64,000 nt of DNA. Source: HGM04593 sp045533955. GTDB lineage: Bacteria > Bacteroidota > Bacteroidia > Bacteroidales > Bacteroidaceae. Below the pieces are notes generated by a model. It made no database searches. It was given only the letters and a program-made list of their open reading frames with translations, and had not been told where the DNA came from. The stretch spans positions 33,615 to 97,614 of the forward strand of contig JAZSIU010000045.1 in the NCBI GenBank assembly GCA_045533955.1. The letters run 5' to 3'. The position numbers and the translations under genes were made by a program. The number at the start of each line of letters is the position of its first letter. Positions within the stretch are counted from its first letter, which is position 1. Positions 62,232 to 64,000 of this stretch are shown here, piece by piece.

Positions 62232-63527
62232 ATGAATTTTGTACAAGAATTAAAGTGGCGTGGTATGATTCAGGATATGACGCCCGGAACAGAGGAACAG
62301 CTCCAAAAGGAGATGACAACAGCTTATTTGGGAATTGACCCCACGGCCGACTCGCTGCACATAGGACATCTTGTGGGTGTGATGATGCTGCGCCATTTTC
62401 AGCGCTCGGGGCACAAGCCTATTGCGCTCATTGGTGGTGCAACCGGAATGATTGGCGACCCTTCGGGAAAGTCGAAAGAGCGTGTGCTCATCGACGAGGA
62501 GCGTCTGCGCCACAATCAAGAGGCACTGAAAAAACAGCTTGCACGCTTCCTCGACTTTGAGAGCGATGCTCCCAATGCTGCTATCCTTGTTAACAACTAC
62601 GATTGGATGAAGGAATTTTCGTTCCTCGATTTTATCCGCAACGTAGGTAAGATGATTACCGTGAATTATATGATGTCGAAGGACTCGGTTAAGCGTCGTC
62701 TCTCGGGCGAGGCAGGAACCGATGGAATGTCGTTCACCGAGTTTACCTATCAGCTGTTGCAGGGCTACGATTATGTTCATCTTAACGAGACACACGGCTG
62801 TAAACTTCAGCTCGGTGGTGCCGACCAATGGGGTAATATCACCACAGGTACCGAGATGATACGTAAAATGTCGGGTAACGAGGTGTTTGCACTAACCTGT
62901 CCGCTCATCACAAAGGCCGACGGAAAGAAATTCGGAAAGACCGAACAAGGCAATATATGGCTCGACAAACGCTACACGTCGCCTTATCACTTCTATCAAT
63001 TTTGGCTCAATGTCAGCGACGAAGATGCCGATAAGTATATAAAGATTTTCACCTCGCTCGACAAGGAAGAGATTGAGAGCGTTAGCGCTCAGCACGCCGA
63101 GGCCCCCCATCTGCGTCTTTTGCAGAAGCGCTTGGCACAGGAGGTTACAATCCTTGTTCACGGACAAGAGGAACTCGACAAGGCAATTGCAGCCTCGGGT
63201 ATTCTCTTTGGTAACGCAACATCCGAGGCTTTGCGCTCGCTCGACGAGCAGACGCTGCTGGCGGTCTTTGACGGTGTGCCCACATTCGAGGTAGAGCGCG
63301 CTGCAATAGAGGAGGGTGTAAAGGCTGTTGACCTCACAACCGAGCTTGCAAAGATTTTCCCCTCGAAGGGCGAGATGCGCAAGCTGGCGCAGGGTGGTGG
63401 TGTCTCTATAAACAAGGAAAAACTCGCCGCTTTTGACCAAATTGTTAATGCCGAGAATCTTTTGAACGACAAATATATCCTTGTTCAGAAGGGTAAGAAG
63501 AACTACTACCTTATTATTGTGAAATAA
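62232..63527 (+). CDS. tyrS: Tyrosyl-tRNA synthetase
   Basis: Class I synthetase charging tRNA-Tyr. HIGH motif HIGH at residues 43-46 (SLHIGHLVG), KMSKS-type loop KFGKT at 233-237, and tyrosine-binding residues in the Y-x-x-L-Q-G-Y-D block (TYQLLQGYDYVHL). The C-terminal S4 RNA-binding domain covers about 365-431 and begins near SKGEMRKLAQGGGVSINKEK. Length 431 is normal for the bacterial long form. Followed by a terminator and then tRNA-Lys. Confidence 0.97.
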   Translation: MNFVQELKWRGMIQDMTPGTEEQLQKEMTTAYLGIDPTADSLHIGHLVGVMMLRHFQRSGHKPIALIGGATGMIGDPSGKSKERVLIDEERLRHNQEALKKQLARFLDFESDAPNAAILVNNYDWMKEFSFLDFIRNVGKMITVNYMMSKDSVKRRLSGEAGTDGMSFTEFTYQLLQGYDYVHLNETHGCKLQLGGADQWGNITTGTEMIRKMSGNEVFALTCPLITKADGKKFGKTEQGNIWLDKRYTSPYHFYQFWLNVSDEDADKYIKIFTSLDKEEIESVSAQHAEAPHLRLLQKRLAQEVTILVHGQEELDKAIAASGILFGNATSEALRSLDEQTLLAVFDGVPTFEVERAAIEEGVKAVDLTTELAKIFPSKGEMRKLAQGGGVSINKEKLAAFDQIVNAENLLNDKYILVQKGKKNYYLIIVK

Positions 63528-63550
63528 TTTAAGGAGTAAACACGATGAAT

Positions 63551-63592
63551 CTTCTGTGCGGGTGGTGAGAGGCCTGCACAGAAGTTTTTTTT
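63551..63592 (+). terminator. Terminator after tyrS
   Basis: CTTCTGTGC (63551-63559) pairs with 63576-63584, extended by GGG/CCT with a wobble, and is followed by T8. Confidence 0.92.
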
Positions 63593-63663
63593 ATCGGTCG
63601 GCTTTTGATTATCAGCCGATTGCAATTTAAATAAAGAAAATTAGTAAAAAAAGTGCTTTAATC

Positions 63664-63695
63664 TTTGCACAGACAAAAGAAAATAACTACCTTTG
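63664..63695 (+). promoter_or_regulatory. Promoter of the tRNA-Lys gene
   Basis: TTTG (63664-63667), 20-base spacer, TACCTTTG (63688-63695): a model Bacteroidetes -33/-7 pair, 21 bases before the tRNA. Confidence 0.8.
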
Positions 63696-63716
63696 CAACG
63701 CTTTTAAGAGGCAGAT

Positions 63717-63789
63717 GCGCTGTTAGCTCAGTTGGTAGAGCAATTGACTCTTAATCAATGGGTCCAGGGTTCGAGTCCCTGACGGCGTA
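63717..63789 (+). tRNA. tRNA-Lys (anticodon CUU)
   Basis: A complete 73-base cloverleaf. The acceptor stem GCGCTGT pairs with ACGGCGT (with G-U pairs at the first and fifth positions). The D arm is GCTC-AGTTGGTA-GAGC, the anticodon stem ATTGA/TCAAT encloses loop CTCTTAA with anticodon CTT, and the T arm is CAGGG-TTCGAGT-CCCTG. Discriminator A at 63789; CCA is not encoded. It has its own promoter and terminator. Confidence 0.95.
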
Positions 63790-63790
63790 C

Positions 63791-63823
63791 AAAGAGGCGG
63801 CTTTTAGGGTTGCCTCTTTTTTT
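63791..63823 (+). terminator. Terminator after tRNA-Lys
   Basis: AAAGAGGC (63791-63798) pairs with GCCTCTTT (63812-63819), followed by more T, right after the tRNA. Confidence 0.88.
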
Positions 63824-63895
63824 GTATTCTTGTGCCGCCGGCCGTCGTTGCAGAGCCTCAAATGGCTCAACGTAAAATTCTGAGGGATTTTTAAA

Positions 63896-64000
63896 TTAAG
63901 CATATAATTTTGCTAATCTAAAAAGGAAAAAATCTTTATCCTTCACCCCTCTGAATTGTGCTCTAAATGCTTTAATTTTAGAATTGAAAGATTCCGAAGC
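63896..64000 (-). CDS. C-terminal end of an IS transposase (ISAon1/ISL3-like), cut by the window edge
   Basis: Thirty-four codons and a TAA stop (63896-63898) are visible on the minus strand; the rest lies beyond the window. The peptide contains ESFNSKIKAFRAQFRGVKD followed by FFLFRLAKLYA, which matches the end of the DDE transposases of ISAon1/ISL3-type elements that are frequent in Bacteroidetes. Downstream (63853-63868) a small GAGCC/GGCTC hairpin could lie near the element end, but no terminal repeat can be confirmed with one end only. Whether the full gene is intact is unknown. Confidence 0.75.
   Translation of the reverse strand, partial: ASESFNSKIKAFRAQFRGVKDKDFFLFRLAKLYA

Overview
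The window looks like a chromosomal segment of a gut-type Bacteroidales bacterium. The evidence is the Bacteroidetes promoter signature (TAnnTTTG-like -7 boxes, often with TTTG about 20 bases upstream), weak Shine-Dalgarno sites, and families typical of the group: DUF4251, DUF4919, a TamL-like lipoprotein, Wzi capsule assembly, GH92, GH97 and GH125, an EEP hydrolase, and an ISAon1/ISL3-like transposase tail. The genus cannot be fixed from sequence alone. Most genes are moderately GC-rich; two small membrane-protein genes (135-665 and 41861-42409) are clearly AT-richer.

Layout. 1-16400: housekeeping genes (trpS, pheT, yebC, nagB, glnA, an M20 peptidase, type II asparaginase, patatin, GNAT, SpoU methyltransferase), with a membrane acyltransferase, a DUF4251 protein and a GH43-like lipoprotein among them. 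16400-19000 (minus): fabG, a CMP-sugar synthetase of the acylneuraminate type and an arabinose-5-phosphate isomerase. 19100-41800: a glycan and glycoprotein harvesting block. It holds a 1554-residue esterase-sialidase, an operon of GH125, an EEP-SGNH fusion and GH97, an operon of serine peptidase, ABC ATPase and C-S lyase, an amino-acid/Na+ symporter, an N-acetylhexosamine-kinase-like enzyme, GH92 and a second sialidase. 41860-47700 (minus): fabD, a cytoplasmic GH13 amylase, DUF4919, mtgA, a SanA/YdcF-like protein, a deoxynucleotidase and a small membrane protein. 47900-58050: an eight-gene Wzy-type polysaccharide operon (export protein, chain-length protein, flippase, polymerase, Wzi, lipoprotein, two glycosyltransferases). 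58100-64000: a second SpoU methyltransferase, a TamL-like Omp85 protein, an MBL hydrolase, tyrS, tRNA-Lys(CUU) and the end of an insertion sequence.

How the genes fit together. Two sialidases, alpha-mannosidases (GH92, GH125), GH97, NagB and the kinase fit removal and use of sialic acid, mannose, galactose-type sugars and amino sugars from host N- or O-glycans. The peptidases and asparaginase may process the protein part. No SusC/SusD pair is present, so import must be encoded elsewhere.

The observations most worth following are: a family of structured repeats at promoters or 5' leaders of at least five genes (strongest at 7664-7820 and 40091-40246); the esterase-sialidase with one intact and one degenerate SGNH module; an in-frame proline-rich extension past the DUF4251 stop codon; a perfect 18-bp hairpin inside the start of an ABC ATPase gene; and a roughly 195-bp full-length imperfect palindrome upstream of pheT. 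All family calls come from reading the sequence; no database search was run.
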